Source: Bordetella parapertussis
Lineage (GTDB): Bacteria; Pseudomonadota; Gammaproteobacteria; Burkholderiales; CAIKXV01
DNA length: 26,461 nucleotides
Assembly: GCA_945877995.1 (NCBI GenBank)
Contig: CAMDXD010000006.1
Span: forward strand, 1 to 26,461
Direction: 5' to 3'
The notes beneath the pieces are model-generated. The model was given only the letters and a program-made list of their open reading frames with translations, searched no databases and had not been told where the DNA came from. Of the stretch, positions 10,170-20,372 are shown piece after piece; positions within the stretch are counted from its first letter, which is position 1, and every line of letters starts with the position of its first letter. The position numbers and the translations under genes were made by a program.

Positions 10170-11372
10170 ATGCGGACGTCGATCCAGAAACGCATTGGCG
10201 GTCCCGTGAACGAAGCGCGCTCGGCACTCGGGTCGTTTCCTGCCGTCCCGGCCTTCGCGGGCCTCGACATGCTCGTCACGGCGGTGCTGATCGTCGACGA
10301 GCAGTTCGTCATCCGTTACGCCAACCCGGCTGCGGAGAACCTGTTCGGGTTGTCTCGCAACCTGATGCTGCAGCAGGCACTCGATGATGTGTTCACCCGC
10401 GACGAGGCGCTGGCTGCCGCGCTCGACTCCGCCCGCACGAACAAGGCCGGCTATTCCGACTACGACGTGAAGCTCAGTGCGATGGGCCGCGCGGACAGGC
10501 ACCACCTGATCTGCTCGGTGATGCCCGTAGACCTGCCGGCAGACCTGCCGGGGGAAGCGTCGAGCGTCCTGGGCTACCTGCTCGAAATGCGTCCGATCAC
10601 CCAGCAGATCAAGGCGGCGCGCGAGGAACGCATCCTCGACCAGACCCAGGCCAACCGCGAGCTCGTGCGCAACCTCGCGCACGAGATCCGCAATCCGCTC
10701 GGTGGCATCCGGGGCGCCGCGCAGCTGCTTGACGCGGAACTCGACCGCGCAGACCTGCGCGAGTACACGCGCGTGGTGATGCACGAGGCAGACCGGCTGC
10801 AGTCACTGATGGACCGCATGCTCACGCCGCACCGCCTGCCACAGGTCGGTGCGCTGAACATCCACGAAGTGATCGAGCGGGTACGCAGCGTGATGCTCGC
10901 TGAATATCCCGACGGCCTCGTGGTGAAGCGCGACTACGACACCAGCCTGCCGCTGCTCATCGGCGACCGCGAGCAGATCCTGCAGGCGGTGCTGAATATC
11001 GTGCGCAATGCCGCGCAGGCGATGAGCGGGCAGGGCCAGATCGTGCTGCGCACGCGCATCGCGCGTTCGGTGACGCTGGCGCGCCGTCGCTACCGGCAGG
11101 CGATCACGCTGCAGGTGATCGACAACGGGCCTGGCATCCCGGAGTCGGTGCGCGAGCGTGTGTTCTATCCGCTGGTGTCGGCGCGCGAGGGCGGCAGCGG
11201 GCTCGGCCTCACGCTGGCCCAGACCTTCGTCAGCCAGCACTGCGGCACCATCGAATTCGACAGCGCGCCTGGCCGCACCTGCTTCTCCGTGACCCTTCCG
11301 CTTGGCGACGAAGGCGGCACGGGGCCGCGCGGCGAAGCGTCGGGCCTATCCCATTCCAATGCAGCCAAGTGA
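10170..11372 (+). CDS. glnL: Nitrogen regulation sensor histidine kinase NtrB (GlnL)
   Basis: A 400-residue cytoplasmic kinase/phosphatase without membrane segments. An N-terminal PAS domain (about 30-140) carries VTAVLIVDEQFVIRYANPAAE. The dimerisation/phosphoacceptor helix has H171 in NLAHEIRNPLGGIRGAAQLL, and the GHKL ATPase domain has the N box IVRNAAQAM, G1 DNGPGIP and G2 GGSGLGL. With PII protein it should set the phosphorylation of GlnG according to glutamine and 2-oxoglutarate. The start at 10170 has AAGGTGAAGG immediately upstream; a GTG at 10206 is an alternative and would give a length closer to enteric NtrB. The stop is 7 bp from the glnG start, so the two are translationally close. 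Confidence 0.95.
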   Translation: MRTSIQKRIGGPVNEARSALGSFPAVPAFAGLDMLVTAVLIVDEQFVIRYANPAAENLFGLSRNLMLQQALDDVFTRDEALAAALDSARTNKAGYSDYDVKLSAMGRADRHHLICSVMPVDLPADLPGEASSVLGYLLEMRPITQQIKAAREERILDQTQANRELVRNLAHEIRNPLGGIRGAAQLLDAELDRADLREYTRVVMHEADRLQSLMDRMLTPHRLPQVGALNIHEVIERVRSVMLAEYPDGLVVKRDYDTSLPLLIGDREQILQAVLNIVRNAAQAMSGQGQIVLRTRIARSVTLARRRYRQAITLQVIDNGPGIPESVRERVFYPLVSAREGGSGLGLTLAQTFVSQHCGTIEFDSAPGRTCFSVTLPLGDEGGTGPRGEASGLSHSNAAK

Positions 11373-11379
11373 AGAGACC

Positions 11380-12783
11380 ATGAAACCTGTCTGGGTCATC
11401 GATGACGACAAGTCGATCCGCTGGGTGTTCGAGAAGGCGCTCACGCGCGAGAGCATCGAGTTCAAGAGTTTCGCCTCCGCGCAGGATGCGCTCACCGCGC
11501 TGAACAGCGCCGTGCCGCAGGTGGTGGTCAGCGACATCCGGATGCCGGGTGCATCGGGGCTCGACCTGCTGCAGCGGATCAAGGCCGAGCATCCCGAAGT
11601 GCCGGTGATCGTGATGACCGCCTACTCGGACCTCGAGAGCGCGGTGGCGGCATTCCAGGGCGGCGCGTTCGAATACCTGCCCAAGCCGTTCGACGTCAAC
11701 CACGCGGTCGAACTCATCCGGCGCGCGATCGACGAGAGCGTGCGACAGACCGAGAGCACCGAAGAGACCACTGCCACGCCCGAAATCCTCGGGCAGGCGC
11801 CGTCGATGCAGGAGGTGTTCCGTGCGATCGGCCGCCTCTCGCAGTCGCATGCCACGGTACTGATCACCGGCGAGTCGGGCAGCGGCAAGGAGTTGGTCGC
11901 GCGGGCCCTGCACCGGCACAGCCCGCGCTCTAGCAAGCCGTTCATCGCGATCAACACGGCGGCGATCCCGAAGGACCTGCTGGAATCCGAACTGTTCGGC
12001 CACGAGCGCGGATCGTTCACCGGTGCGCAGGCGATGCGCCGCGGCCGCTTCGAGCAGGCCGATGCCGGCACGCTGTTCCTCGACGAGATCGGCGACATGC
12101 CGGCGGAACTGCAGACGCGTCTGCTGCGCGTGCTGTCCGACGGCCAGTTCTACCGCGTCGGCGGGCACCAGCCGATCAAGGCGAACGTACGCGTGATCGC
12201 CGCGACCCACCAGGACCTCGAGCAGCGCGTGAAGCAGGGCCTGTTCCGGGAAGACCTCTACCATCGGCTGAACGTGATCCGCCTGCGGCTGCCGCCGATG
12301 CGCGAGCGGCGCGAGGACATCCCGCTGCTCGCCAGGTTCTTCCTGCTGAAGAGCGCGCGCGAACTGGGCGTTGAACCGAAGCGGCTGTCCGAAGCTGCGC
12401 TGCGCCACCTGTCCGCGCAGGACCTGCCCGGAAACGTGCGCCAGCTCGAGAACCTGTGCCACTGGCTGACCGTGATGGCGCCCGGCATGAACGTCGAGGT
12501 CAACGACCTGCCGCCGGAACTGCGCGGCGAGACGGCGGCCAGCGCCGAGCAGAACTGGCTGCTCGCACTCGAGCGTGAGGTGGAGCAGTCGTTCGGCCGT
12601 GGCGAGCACGGCATCATCGACCAGCTGTCGCGCGATTTCGAACGCACGCTGATCGTCAAGGCGCTGCAACACACCGGCGGCAGGCGGATCGAGGCTGCGA
12701 CGCTGCTCGGCCTCGGACGCAACACGCTGACCCGCAAGATCCAGGAACTCGGCCTGGAGGAGAAATCGCCGGCGGCCGGCTGA
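11380..12783 (+). CDS. glnG: Nitrogen regulation response regulator NtrC (GlnG), sigma-54 activator
   Basis: A 467-residue bacterial enhancer-binding protein. The receiver domain (1-120) has the acidic pocket D8-D10, phosphoacceptor D52 and K102. The AAA+ domain has Walker A GESGSGKE (164-171), the sigma-54 contact loop GSFTGA (211-216) and Walker B LFLDEIGD. The C-terminal Fis-type helix-turn-helix includes AATLLGLGRNTLTRKIQELG. Phosphorylated NtrC should bind the sites at 7731-7777 and drive glnA from the sigma-54 promoter at 7848. The loop reads GSFTGA where E. coli NtrC has GAFTGA; I believe this is a natural variant. The frame is open to 11302, but that part overlaps glnL, and the ATG at 11380 with GAAGAG upstream gives the standard N-terminus. 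Confidence 0.97.
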   Translation: MKPVWVIDDDKSIRWVFEKALTRESIEFKSFASAQDALTALNSAVPQVVVSDIRMPGASGLDLLQRIKAEHPEVPVIVMTAYSDLESAVAAFQGGAFEYLPKPFDVNHAVELIRRAIDESVRQTESTEETTATPEILGQAPSMQEVFRAIGRLSQSHATVLITGESGSGKELVARALHRHSPRSSKPFIAINTAAIPKDLLESELFGHERGSFTGAQAMRRGRFEQADAGTLFLDEIGDMPAELQTRLLRVLSDGQFYRVGGHQPIKANVRVIAATHQDLEQRVKQGLFREDLYHRLNVIRLRLPPMRERREDIPLLARFFLLKSARELGVEPKRLSEAALRHLSAQDLPGNVRQLENLCHWLTVMAPGMNVEVNDLPPELRGETAASAEQNWLLALEREVEQSFGRGEHGIIDQLSRDFERTLIVKALQHTGGRRIEAATLLGLGRNTLTRKIQELGLEEKSPAAG

Positions 12784-12802
12784 GCGGGGATCGTCCAGCC
12801 GG
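12776..12802 (+). terminator. Possible terminator overlapping the glnG stop
   Basis: CCGGCTG (12776-12782) and CAGCCGG (12796-12802) form a 7-bp stem with a 13-nt loop and are followed by TTGTTGCTCCGTTTT. The stem overlaps the stop codon. A T-rich tail on the plus strand supports partial termination between glnG and aceB. Confidence 0.4.
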
Positions 12803-12844
12803 TTGTTGCTCCGTTTTACGACCCACTGACGCGTGAGCCCTTCC

Positions 12845-14437
<1,593 letters not shown>

Positions 14438-14461
14438 AGCCGCGAGCCGGTTGCAGCCGTG

Positions 14462-14478
14462 GGCCGATGGCATCGGCC
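14462..14478. terminator. Small dyad between convergent aceB and xth
   Basis: GGCCGAT (14462-14468) and ATCGGCC (14472-14478) form a perfect 7-bp stem with loop GGC in the 54-bp gap between two converging genes. There is no T-run, so it is at best a weak bidirectional terminator. Confidence 0.35.
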
Positions 14479-14491
14479 AGCGCCACCCCGG

Positions 14492-15256
14492 TCAGGCCAG
14501 CTCGCAGACCACGGGCGCATGGTCCGACGGCCGTTCCGCCGCGCGTGGCGCGCTGTCGATGGTGCAGCCCAGGCAGCGTGCCGCCAGCGGCGGCGACAGC
14601 AGCACATGGTCGATGCGCACCCCGAGCTTCCGGCGGAACATGTTCATGCGGTAGTCCCACCAGCTCCAGCTGCGCTCCGGCTGGTCGAACAGGCGGAACG
14701 AATCGGCCAGGCCCAGCGCGACCAGCCCGCGGAACGCCTCGCGCTCCGGTTCGCTGCAAAGCACCTTGCCCGCCCAGCCCGCCGGGTCGTGGACGTCGCG
14801 GTCGTCGGGCGCGATGTTGTAGTCGCCCAGCACGGCGAGCGAAGGATGCACCGCCAGTTCCTGCTGCAGCCACGCGGTGAACCGCGCGAGCCAGTCGAGC
14901 TTGTACGGGTACTTCGCCGATTCCACCGACTCGCCGTTGGGCACGTAGGCGCAGACCAGCCGCACGCCGTCGACGGTGGCCGAGATCACCCGCTTCTGCG
15001 GATCGTCGAAGCCCGGGATGCCCATCGCCACGTCGGTCGGCTCGCTGCGCGACAGGATCGCAACACCGTTGTAGGTCTTCTGCCCGGAGAACACGACCTT
15101 GTATCCCGCTGCCTCGATCGCGGCGACCGGAAACTTCGGGTCTTCGAGCTTGGTTTCCTGCAGGCACAGTGCATCTGGCTGGTGGGTGGCGAGCCAGTCG
15201 AGCACATGCGGCAGGCGGACGTTGAGGGAGTTGACGTTCCAGGTGGCCACTTTCAC
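14492..15256 (-). CDS. xth: Exodeoxyribonuclease III (AP endonuclease, XthA/ExoA family)
   Basis: A 254-residue Mg-dependent phosphodiesterase of the endonuclease/exonuclease/phosphatase fold, acting in base-excision repair: it cuts 5' to abasic sites and trims damaged 3' ends. Active-site residues appear in order: N7 (WNVNSL), E34 (QETK), Y104 (YVPNG), D145 and N147 (GDYNIAP), D216 (VRIDH) and the D245-H246 pair (SDHAP). The SWWDYR block is the usual substrate-recognition region. The start is GTG (GTG AAA GTG), giving the conserved MKVATWNVNS; no good Shine-Dalgarno is visible. It lies 85 bp downstream of the second Bug receptor gene on the same strand. Confidence 0.95.
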   Translation of the reverse strand: MKVATWNVNSLNVRLPHVLDWLATHQPDALCLQETKLEDPKFPVAAIEAAGYKVVFSGQKTYNGVAILSRSEPTDVAMGIPGFDDPQKRVISATVDGVRLVCAYVPNGESVESAKYPYKLDWLARFTAWLQQELAVHPSLAVLGDYNIAPDDRDVHDPAGWAGKVLCSEPEREAFRGLVALGLADSFRLFDQPERSWSWWDYRMNMFRRKLGVRIDHVLLSPPLAARCLGCTIDSAPRAAERPSDHAPVVCELA

Positions 15257-15341
15257 GGGGCGTTCGATTCTGTGTCGTGGATCGAGTGCCAGAGTCTAGC
15301 GCACGGACATCCTGGGCCATCCCCGGACGTACCCGTTTCGA

Positions 15342-16358
15342 TCATTCCACCGGGATCTTCGCCAGCCGGACGACCCTTGCCCACTTGTCGACTTCGGCCT
15401 TCAAAAACGTGGCGAACTCGGCCGGCGTGTTCGTCATCGGCTGCAGTTCCTGCTTGACCAGCCCGGCACTGACGCCCGGATCGGCGATCGTGCGCGCCAC
15501 CGCAGTGTGCAGGGCAGCCAGCACATGGGCAGGCGTGCCGCCCGGCGCGGTGAGTCCGTACCAGGTCGTGTACTCGTAGCCGCGCAGGCCCGACTCGGCG
15601 ACCGTAGGCACCTGCGGCAGGGCTGCCAGGCGCTGGGCAGTCGTGACCCCGAGCGCCCGCAGGCGACCGGTGGACACGAACGGAAGCGCAGAGCCCAGGG
15701 TGGGCACCGCCACCTGCAGGTGCCCACCGACCAGATCGGCCAGCACAGGCCCTGCGCCCTTGTAAGGCACGTGCAGCATCTCGATACCCGCGCTGACGCC
15801 TATCAGGGCTGCCGCCAGGTGGATGCTGGTGCCGATGCCGCCGGAGCCGTAGGTGAGTTGGTTGGGCCGGGCTTTCGCCAGCTTGATCAGTTCGCCCATG
15901 GTCTTCACGGGCAACGATGGATGCACGACCACCACGCTGGGTTGCGTGGCCAGAAGTGATATCGGCGCCAGGTCGCGCAGCGTGTCGTAGGGCAGGCTCT
16001 GCCGCAGCGCTGCGATGGCAGCGAGATTGGTGTTGTTGACGCCCAGCGTATGCCCGTCGGGTGCAGCCTTGGCGACGGCCGCCGTGCCGGTGACCATCGC
16101 ATTGCCGCCGCGATTTTCGACGATCACGCCTTGTCCGAGTTCTTCGGCCAGCCGCGGCGCGACGGCGCGCGCGACGAGGTCGATGCCCCCGCCTGGTGCC
16201 ACCGGAACGATGAGGCGCACCGGCTTCGCAGGGAAAGCAGCCGCTTGCCCGTGCGCGGCAGACGGAACGGACAGGGATGCAGCCAGCGCCGCGAGCGGCA
16301 GCGCCATCGCGGGGTGGAAGGGATGCCGGCGGAAGGAATTCCTGGCAAGCAGACACAT
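15342..16358 (-). CDS. Bug-family tripartite tricarboxylate transporter substrate-binding protein (second copy)
   Basis: A 338-residue periplasmic receptor, equal in length to the first Bug protein but clearly divergent from it. The signal peptide (basic n-region LARNSFRRH, hydrophobic MALPLAALAASLSVP) probably ends near AHG-QA at about residue 37. The mature start FPAKPVRLIVPVAPGGGIDL is a standard Bug opening, followed by ENRGGN, APDGHT, APISLLAT, GSGGIGTS, HVPYKG and PTVAESGLRGYE. The ligand is not predictable and no membrane partners TctA/TctB are nearby. The frame is open to 16412, but the ATG at 16358 has a perfect AGGAGG 11 bases upstream and gives a normal signal peptide. It is divergent from the ABC transporter operon. 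Confidence 0.93.
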   Translation of the reverse strand: MCLLARNSFRRHPFHPAMALPLAALAASLSVPSAAHGQAAAFPAKPVRLIVPVAPGGGIDLVARAVAPRLAEELGQGVIVENRGGNAMVTGTAAVAKAAPDGHTLGVNNTNLAAIAALRQSLPYDTLRDLAPISLLATQPSVVVVHPSLPVKTMGELIKLAKARPNQLTYGSGGIGTSIHLAAALIGVSAGIEMLHVPYKGAGPVLADLVGGHLQVAVPTLGSALPFVSTGRLRALGVTTAQRLAALPQVPTVAESGLRGYEYTTWYGLTAPGGTPAHVLAALHTAVARTIADPGVSAGLVKQELQPMTNTPAEFATFLKAEVDKWARVVRLAKIPVE

Positions 16359-16531
16359 GGCGTACTGAACCTCCTGCGCGAGGGCGCATGGACAAGGTGG
16401 GCTGCTGACCACTTTAACCCGGCATCAAACGCCATGCCATGTCACTATCGCCCCCATCGTGAGGTCTGCCCTGGCACACCACGCCCGTGAGGCGACCCGC
16501 CGCGATGCCCCACCAACCAGAAAAACAGCCG
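16359..16531. promoter_or_regulatory. Divergent promoter region of the second Bug receptor and the ABC operon
   Basis: This divergent gap of 173 bp must hold both promoters. The only strong signal is AGGAGG at 16370-16375 (read on the minus strand) for the Bug gene. No convincing -35/-10 pair or operator was found. Confidence 0.4.
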
Positions 16532-17521
16532 ATGATCCGGGTAGAGAATCTCGTCAAGCAGTTCGGCGCCAAGCGCGCCGTGAACGGCATCTCGTTTACC
16601 GTCGAGCGCGGTGAAGTGCTCGGCCTGCTCGGTCCGAACGGTGCCGGCAAGTCGACCACGATGCGCATCATCACCGGCTTCTATCCGGCCACCTCGGGCC
16701 GGGTGACGGTCGGTGGGCATGACGTGGCGGTCGACCCGATCCGCGCCAAGGCGCTGATCGGCTATCTGCCGGAGAGCGCGCCATCCTATGCCGACATGAC
16801 CGTGCAGGGCTTCCTGTCGTTCATCGCCGACCTGCGCGGCCTGTCGGGCAGCGCGAAGAAGGCCGCGGTGCATGGCGCGGTCGAGACCTGCCTGCTCGAG
16901 AGCGTGCTGCACCAGCCGATCGACACGCTGTCGAAGGGCTACCGCCATCGCACCTGCCTCGCGCAGGCGATCCTGCACGACCCCGACGTTCTGGTGCTCG
17001 ACGAGCCGACCGACGGCCTCGACCCGAACCAGAAGCATGCGGCGCGCGAGTTGATCCGCCGCATGGGCGAGCGCAAGGCGATCGTGTTCTCGACCCATAT
17101 CCTCGAAGAGGTCGAGGCCGCGTGCACGCGCGCGGTGATCATCGACCGTGGGTCGGTGGTCGCCAACGGTACGCCGGCGGAACTCAAGGCACGCTCCGTG
17201 ACCGCGGGCTGCGTGCGGGTGACGCTCGCCGGGGCCGGGGCGGCAGATGCAGCCGTCTCGCAGCTCGGGCAACTGCCCGGCGCCACGCGGGCCGAGTTGC
17301 TGCCCGGCGCCGAGGCGGCGGCAGACGGACGCGTCACGGTGCGCGTCTATCCGAAGCGCGACGACAACGGTGCGATCGGCGCGGCTGGCGCGGCGCTGAC
17401 CGTCGCGGTCGCCCAGGCGGCGCAGGCCGGCGGCTGGCAGGTGCAGGCGCTGTCGACCGAAGAAGGGCGCCTGGAAGACGTGTTCCGCTCGATCACCCTG
17501 CCCGATACGGTGGCGCCATGA
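16532..17521 (+). CDS. ABC transporter ATP-binding protein, gliding-associated (GldA) type
   Basis: About 329 residues. The ATPase core has Walker A GPNGAGKS (34-41), the Q-loop region YLPESAPSY, the signature region DTLSKGYRHR, Walker B VLVLDEPTDGLDP and the H-loop FSTHILEEV. The signature reads LSKGYRHR as in GldA-like proteins rather than LSGGQ. A C-terminal extension of about 100 residues after the core is typical of these exporters. The start is uncertain: ATG 16532 gives the family start MIRVENLVKQFG, while ATG 16505 has TGAGG 12 bases upstream, and GTG 16487 is also in frame. The end overlaps the permease gene by 4 bp (ATGA), so the two are translationally coupled. The substrate is unknown. 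Confidence 0.92.
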   Translation: MIRVENLVKQFGAKRAVNGISFTVERGEVLGLLGPNGAGKSTTMRIITGFYPATSGRVTVGGHDVAVDPIRAKALIGYLPESAPSYADMTVQGFLSFIADLRGLSGSAKKAAVHGAVETCLLESVLHQPIDTLSKGYRHRTCLAQAILHDPDVLVLDEPTDGLDPNQKHAARELIRRMGERKAIVFSTHILEEVEAACTRAVIIDRGSVVANGTPAELKARSVTAGCVRVTLAGAGAADAAVSQLGQLPGATRAELLPGAEAAADGRVTVRVYPKRDDNGAIGAAGAALTVAVAQAAQAGGWQVQALSTEEGRLEDVFRSITLPDTVAP

Positions 17522-18288
17522 ACGGCCAGGGCGCAGTGAAGCACGGGTCCGCAGTCTCCAATATCGTCGGCATCGTCCGGCGTGAGCTGTCGGGCTACTT
17601 CGGGTCCCCGGTCGCCTATGTGTTCCTGGTGATCTTCCTGCTGATGGCAGGCTTCCTCACCTTCACCATCGGCCGCTTCTTCGAGCGCGCCGAGGCTTCG
17701 CTGGTGTCGTTCTTCACCTGGCACCCATGGATGTACCTGTTCCTGGTGCCCGCAGTCGGCATGCGGTTGTGGTCCGAAGAGCGCCGGCTGGGCACGCTCG
17801 AGCTGCTGCTCACGCTGCCGGTCACGCTGCCGCAGGTGATCCTCGGCAAGTTCCTCGCTTCATGGATCTTCCTGGCGATCGCGCTCGCGCTGACCTGCCC
17901 GGTATGGATCACGGTGAACGTGCTCGGCTCACCGGACAACGGCGCGATCCTCACCGCCTATCTGGGCAGCCTGCTGCTCGCCGGCAGCTTCCTCGCGATC
18001 ACCTCGATGACCTCGGCGATGACGCGCAACCAGGCGGTGAGCTTCATCCTCTCGGTGATGCTGTGCCTGTTGCTGGTGATCGCCGGCTACAGCCCGGTGA
18101 CCGACCTGTTGACCCGCTGGACCAGTCCCGCCGTGGTCAGCGCGGTCGCCTCGTTCTCGGTGATGACGCATTTCGATGCGCTCCAGCGGGGCGTGATCGA
18201 CCTGCGCGACGTGGGGTTCTTCCTGTCGGTGATCGGCTTCGCGCTGTTCGGCAATGCGGTGATCGTGCGCGGCCTGCGGGCCGGCTGA
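17518..18288 (+). CDS. ABC transporter permease, gliding-associated (GldF) type
   Basis: A 256-residue inner-membrane protein with about six hydrophobic segments, beginning with VAYVFLVIFLLMAGFLTF after a short cytoplasmic arm containing the conserved RRELSGYFGSP. WSEERRLGTLELLLTLPVT is the cytoplasmic coupling-helix region of ABC-2 type permeases. The reading frame is open much further upstream (to 17122), but that part is a shadow of the ATPase gene; the ATG at 17518 overlaps the ATPase stop. The Gld name reflects homology only: in Bacteroidetes GldA/F/G act in gliding, and there is no reason to assume gliding here. Confidence 0.92.
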   Translation: MNGQGAVKHGSAVSNIVGIVRRELSGYFGSPVAYVFLVIFLLMAGFLTFTIGRFFERAEASLVSFFTWHPWMYLFLVPAVGMRLWSEERRLGTLELLLTLPVTLPQVILGKFLASWIFLAIALALTCPVWITVNVLGSPDNGAILTAYLGSLLLAGSFLAITSMTSAMTRNQAVSFILSVMLCLLLVIAGYSPVTDLLTRWTSPAVVSAVASFSVMTHFDALQRGVIDLRDVGFFLSVIGFALFGNAVIVRGLRAG

Positions 18289-18300
18289 AGGAATGTGACG

Positions 18301-20313
18301 ATGGCCTCCGGAAACCTCGTGAAGCGTTTGATGTCCCCCGCCGGACTGGCGCTGCTGTTCGTCGCGCTGGTCGTCCTCAACGTCGTGCTGTCGGCCGTAC
18401 CGGCCCGCCTCGACCTCACCGAAGGGCGCGTGTACACGCTGTCTGATGGCACGCGGCAGGTGCTGTCGAAGCTCGACGCGCCGGTCGTGGTCCGGTTCTA
18501 TTACACGCAGAGTGGCGACACCTCGGTGCCGGTGGCGCTCAACACCTTCGCCAAGCGCGTGCAGGACCTGCTGGCCGAATATGTGGCGGCGTCCGGCGGG
18601 CGCCTGGTGCTGGAGCGGCTGAATCCCGAGCCTGATTCCGACGCCGAGGACGCCGCGACGCGCGACGGTATCGATGCCCAGGTGACGCCGAACCAGGAGA
18701 AGTTCTACCTCGGGCTCGCCATCGAGCGGCGCGACGGAGCGAAGGGTGATGCAGTGAAGGGCACGACCGCGAAAGCGGACGCTGCGAAGGGCGATGCCGC
18801 AAAGGCCACGCACGCGGTCGCGATCCCCGTGCTCTCGCCGGAGCGTGAGCGGCTGCTCGAGTACGACATCACGCGCGCGATCGCGCAGGTGATGCAGGAG
18901 CGCCGGCCGGTGATCGGCGTGATGAGTGCGATCCCGGTGTTCGGCCGGCCGATGGAGCTGATGCTCGGCCGGCTGCCCACCGGTCCGTGGATCGCCATCC
19001 AGGAACTGCAGCGCAACTTCGACGTGCAGCCGGTGCCGATGGAGAGCACGCGCATCCCGGACGAGGTCAAGGTGCTGCTGGTGATTCATCCGCGCGACCT
19101 GACCGAGGCGGGCGAGTATGCAATTGACCAGTTCGTGCTGCGCGGCGGCCGGCTGATTGCATTCGTCGATCCGTATGCGTACTTCGACCAGCAGCGCAAC
19201 CTCGAGAATCCGCTGGGGGGCAACACCGCGAGCGAGTCGACGTTCCAGAAGCTGCTGGGTGCCTGGGGCTACACGATGCCGACCGGCAAGATCGTGGCCG
19301 ACCTCACGCTGGCGAGCAACCAGAACGGCCGTACCATGCCGACCCTGCTCAACGTGCAGGGTGACGCGCTGAACAAGGACGACCTGGTGATCGGGCAGGT
19401 GGGTGCGCTCACCCTCCCGTTCCCCGGATGGTTCGCCCCGATCGAAGGCAAGTCGGTTCCCGGCCTGACCGCCACCTTGCTGTTGCGCACCTCTGCGAAT
19501 TCGATGCTGATCGACCCGATCATCGCGACGCTGACCGGTGCCGACGCCGCGCGCGGCTTCCAGCCTTCAGGCAAGGCGCATGCACTCGCACTGCGCCTGG
19601 CCGGTCGCTTCCCGACGGCGTTCCCGGATGGCCCGCCGAAGATCGAGGCGATCGCGCCGGTGCCGCTGCGCGCCGGCGCGCCTGCTGACCCTGCGCCAGC
19701 ACCGCCCGCGCCGGCGCAGCCGACCCCGGCCGACCCGGCCGCGCACCTGGGCAAGGCGACGGCGGATGCACAGGTCGTGCTGGTTGCCGACATCGACATG
19801 CTTGCCGACGGCGTGGTGGTGCAGATCCAGGAGTCGTTCGGCCAGCAGGTGCGGGTGCCGATCAACGGTAACCTCGATTTCCTGCAAAGCCTGGTCGAGG
19901 CATTCGCCGGCGACAGCCAACTCGGCGGGCTGCGCTCGCGCGCGGCGTTCTCGCGTCCGCTGACGGTGCCGCTGGAGATCGCCGAACGCGCCCAGCAGGA
20001 GTATCTCGGCGCGATCAAGGAACTCGAAGACGACCTGATCCAGACGCAGGACCGCCTGCAGAAACTGCAGCGGTCCCGCGCGCCCGGCTCGGCCTTCACG
20101 CCCAGCGCGGAACAGCAGGCCGAGATCGACGCCTTCCAGCGCAAGTCGACCGAGACCAAGGCGCAGCTGAAAGAGCTGCGGCGCACGCTGCGGCTCGAGA
20201 CCGATCGGCTCGAACTGGTGACCAAGGTGGTCAACATCGCACTGATGCCGGCGATCGTGGCCTTCGCCGGGCTGGGGCTGTTCGCGATCCGCCGGCGCAG
20301 GCTCGGCCGCTGA
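18301..20313 (+). CDS. Gliding-associated (GldG-like) ABC transporter auxiliary protein
   Basis: A 670-residue bitopic membrane protein with an N-terminal segment (about 13-33), a large periplasmic region and a C-terminal segment (about 645-663) ending in a basic IRRRRLGR. The conserved start of the family is seen in RLDLTEGRVYTLSDGTRQVLSKLDAPVVVRFYY. A Lys/Ala-rich insertion (about 144-170) and a Pro/Ala-rich linker (about 458-485) interrupt it, and a coiled coil precedes the last membrane segment. ATG 18301 has AGGA 8 bases upstream and follows the permease stop by 12 bp; GTG 18295 is an alternative. It is cotranscribed with the ATPase and permease. Its role is unknown; it probably shapes the periplasmic side of the exporter. 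Confidence 0.88.
   Translation: MASGNLVKRLMSPAGLALLFVALVVLNVVLSAVPARLDLTEGRVYTLSDGTRQVLSKLDAPVVVRFYYTQSGDTSVPVALNTFAKRVQDLLAEYVAASGGRLVLERLNPEPDSDAEDAATRDGIDAQVTPNQEKFYLGLAIERRDGAKGDAVKGTTAKADAAKGDAAKATHAVAIPVLSPERERLLEYDITRAIAQVMQERRPVIGVMSAIPVFGRPMELMLGRLPTGPWIAIQELQRNFDVQPVPMESTRIPDEVKVLLVIHPRDLTEAGEYAIDQFVLRGGRLIAFVDPYAYFDQQRNLENPLGGNTASESTFQKLLGAWGYTMPTGKIVADLTLASNQNGRTMPTLLNVQGDALNKDDLVIGQVGALTLPFPGWFAPIEGKSVPGLTATLLLRTSANSMLIDPIIATLTGADAARGFQPSGKAHALALRLAGRFPTAFPDGPPKIEAIAPVPLRAGAPADPAPAPPAPAQPTPADPAAHLGKATADAQVVLVADIDMLADGVVVQIQESFGQQVRVPINGNLDFLQSLVEAFAGDSQLGGLRSRAAFSRPLTVPLEIAERAQQEYLGAIKELEDDLIQTQDRLQKLQRSRAPGSAFTPSAEQQAEIDAFQRKSTETKAQLKELRRTLRLETDRLELVTKVVNIALMPAIVAFAGLGLFAIRRRRLGR
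18730..18810 (+). repeat. In-frame low-complexity Ala/Lys/Asp/Gly insertion
   Basis: Imperfect copies of a GCGAAGGGCGATGC-like unit encode alternating AKGDA, VKGTTAKADA and AKGDAAKAT in the GldG-like protein. The segment interrupts the conserved fold between LGLAIERRDG and HAVAIPVL, so it is probably an expandable surface loop. Confidence 0.65.
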
Positions 20314-20320
20314 GGGTACG

Positions 20321-20342
20321 CCGGCGGGCCTCCCGCCGGTTC
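20321..20342 (+). terminator. Terminator-like hairpin after the ABC operon
   Basis: CCGGCGGG (20321-20328) and CCCGCCGG (20332-20339) form a perfect 8-bp stem with a 3-nt loop, followed by only TTC. It lies 7 bp after the stop and between convergent genes (ahpF ends at 20373), so it may serve both strands. Confidence 0.6.
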
Positions 20343-20372
20343 AACGATCGTGGCGTGGACCGGCCGAGCCGG

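Noticed and set aside
11380..12783. GSFTGA instead of GAFTGA in NtrC as an inactivating change
   Set aside because: The Thr and Gly residues needed for sigma-54 contact are kept, and Ser at this position occurs naturally in active enhancer-binding proteins.
16472..16484. TGGCACACCACGC as a sigma-54 promoter for the ABC operon
   Set aside because: The GG and GC are 8 bases apart instead of 10, which abolishes sigma-54 recognition.
17929..19089. A 386-codon minus-strand frame opposite the permease and GldG-like genes
   Set aside because: It is His/Arg-rich, spans two coupled genes in antisense and has no recognisable motif.
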